Part shown: piece by piece, positions 5,927-7,555 of the stretch
Layout of the letters: each line of letters begins with the position of its first letter
Position numbering within the stretch: position 1 is the first letter of the stretch
From: Thermoleophilia bacterium
GTDB lineage: Bacteria > Actinomycetota > Thermoleophilia > RBG-16-64-13
Direction: 5' to 3'
NCBI GenBank assembly: GCA_016929985.1
Contig: JAFGIH010000802.1
Coordinates: forward strand, 1-7,555
Length of the DNA stretch: 7,555 bases
Notes under the pieces: model-generated
Databases searched by the model: none
Seen by the model: only the letters and a program-made list of their open reading frames with translations
Told to the model about the DNA's origin: nothing
Translations under genes and position numbers: made by a program

Positions 5927-6111
5927 CCAGGTGTCACCCGCGCGGTTAGCAGCCGGGTTGGCTCTTTCACTCGGTTTTGGTGGGCCGTCCCTTTCCGTAA
6001 CGTCCCTCCCTATTCCTTTGTAGGAGGGGGCGCTGCCTCTCTTCGCCGCGGCTCAGGTTCGGGAGCCCGTCGAGGATGCGCTGGGCGCCTCCGCGGCTAG
6101 GGAGGTGCCCG
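5927..6111. promoter_or_regulatory. Structured gap after the SIR2 gene
   Basis: No gene is seen here. After the SIR2 stop, ACCCG (5936-5940) can pair with CGGGT (5954-5958). Alternatively AGCC (5951-5954) can pair with GGCT (5960-5963), followed by CTTTC, giving a weak terminator-like fold. Further on, CCCTCC-C-TA (6004-6012) pairs with TA-GGAGGG (6021-6028) with one bulged C and an eight-base loop. GGCTC (6050-6054) pairs with GAGCC (6063-6067), and GCCGCGG (6045-6051) pairs with CCGCGGC (6091-6097). The first part could end the cargo transcript. The later stems lie just before the ribosome site of the next gene and could shape its translation. Confidence 0.45.
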
Positions 6112-6317
6112 ATGCAGAGCCACGTCAAGCTGTTCGTCATCCCCGCGGACCGGGTTCCGGCCGGACCTCCGGAGCCGCCCCGGGAACTCCAGGTCGAGGC
6201 GCCGAGCATTGACCTGCTCCGGGCCCAGGTCCGAACGAAGGTGGCCGAGCTCGGATACCAGGTCAGGACCGCCTCCTTCGGGCCGGACGGGCTGGTGGTG
6301 TACGCAGAGGATCGGCC

Positions 6318-6321
<4 letters not shown>
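6112..6321 (+). CDS. Small phage protein of unknown function (69 aa)
   Basis: ATG 6112 is chosen because GGGAGG (6100-6105) lies six bases upstream. An in-frame ATG at 6076 has no such site and lies inside the structured leader. The product begins with a strand 'SHVKLFVIPADRV' and has a Pro-rich linker (VPAGPPEPPRE). A helix 'SIDLLRAQVRTKVAELGYQVR' and a closing strand 'DGLVVYAED' follow, giving a small alpha/beta fold without signal peptide or membrane segment. I do not recognise the family. It sits immediately before the portal gene, whose TTG start overlaps its TGA stop (TTGA), so the two are probably coupled and the protein may serve in head assembly or packaging. Confidence 0.7.

Positions 6322-7555
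<1,234 letters not shown>

Noticed and set aside
5936..5963. Strong intrinsic terminator after the SIR2 gene
   Set aside because: Stems are only 4-5 bp with a mixed CTTTC tail; kept only as a weak possibility in the gap entry.
6045..6075. tRNA-like T-arm (GGTTCGG between GGCTC and GAGCC)
   Set aside because: The loop is eight bases with wrong T-loop order, and no acceptor, D or anticodon arms can be built around it.

Overview
This window reads as part of a double-stranded DNA tailed-phage genome, or a prophage, from a high-GC bacterium. Sampled 60-base rows of the structural genes are about 65-73% GC. The strongest anchors are a complete terminase large subunit (3460-4896) and a PBSX-type portal protein that runs off the right edge (6318-7555). 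The host cannot be named from the sequence. A high-GC group such as Myxococcota is possible, but this is only an impression.

Layout. Positions 1-1601 hold a tightly packed plus-strand nucleic-acid metabolism block. It contains the 3' end of a gene that may encode a PD-(D/E)XK nuclease, a 204-aa phage protein of unknown function with a RAMP-like C-terminal pattern, a 75-aa protein with a MazG-like acidic helix, and a small PD-(D/E)XK Holliday-junction-resolvase-like nuclease. The last three overlap by four bases at each junction. Positions 1602-2106 are about 500 bases without a convincing gene but full of repeats: ten copies of the hexamer (G/T)TGAAC, a 12-bp palindrome, a polypyrimidine mirror repeat, a spaced 20-bp direct repeat and a long inverted repeat. 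The packaging module follows, with a helix-turn-helix terminase small subunit (2107-2733) and the large subunit (3460-4896). Between them, on the opposite strand, lies a catalytic-domain-only tyrosine recombinase (2759-3376). Just upstream of its start is a dif/att-like inverted repeat with 8-bp arms and a 6-bp spacer.

Between the terminase and the portal there is a cargo gene (5024-5926). It is visibly lower in GC (rows of 52-55%), has its own promoter-like -10 box and is followed by structured non-coding DNA. It encodes a standalone SIR2-fold protein with the Asn/His pair expected of an NAD-degrading enzyme, so it is a good candidate for a phage-carried anti-phage defence gene. A 69-aa unknown protein and the portal then resume the morphogenesis operon.

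Possible joint action. The upstream block would supply recombination and nucleotide-pool functions. The repeat-rich gap could be a terminase recognition site, an origin or an operator cluster controlling the late genes. TerS, TerL and portal form the DNA-packaging motor. The recombinase and its adjacent site could serve integration, multimer resolution or inversion. If that site is attP, the contiguity of terS, int and terL here implies a non-integrated (virion or circular) form. The items most worth follow-up are the SIR2 cargo, the recombinase and site inside the terminase operon, and the (G/T)TGAAC cluster.
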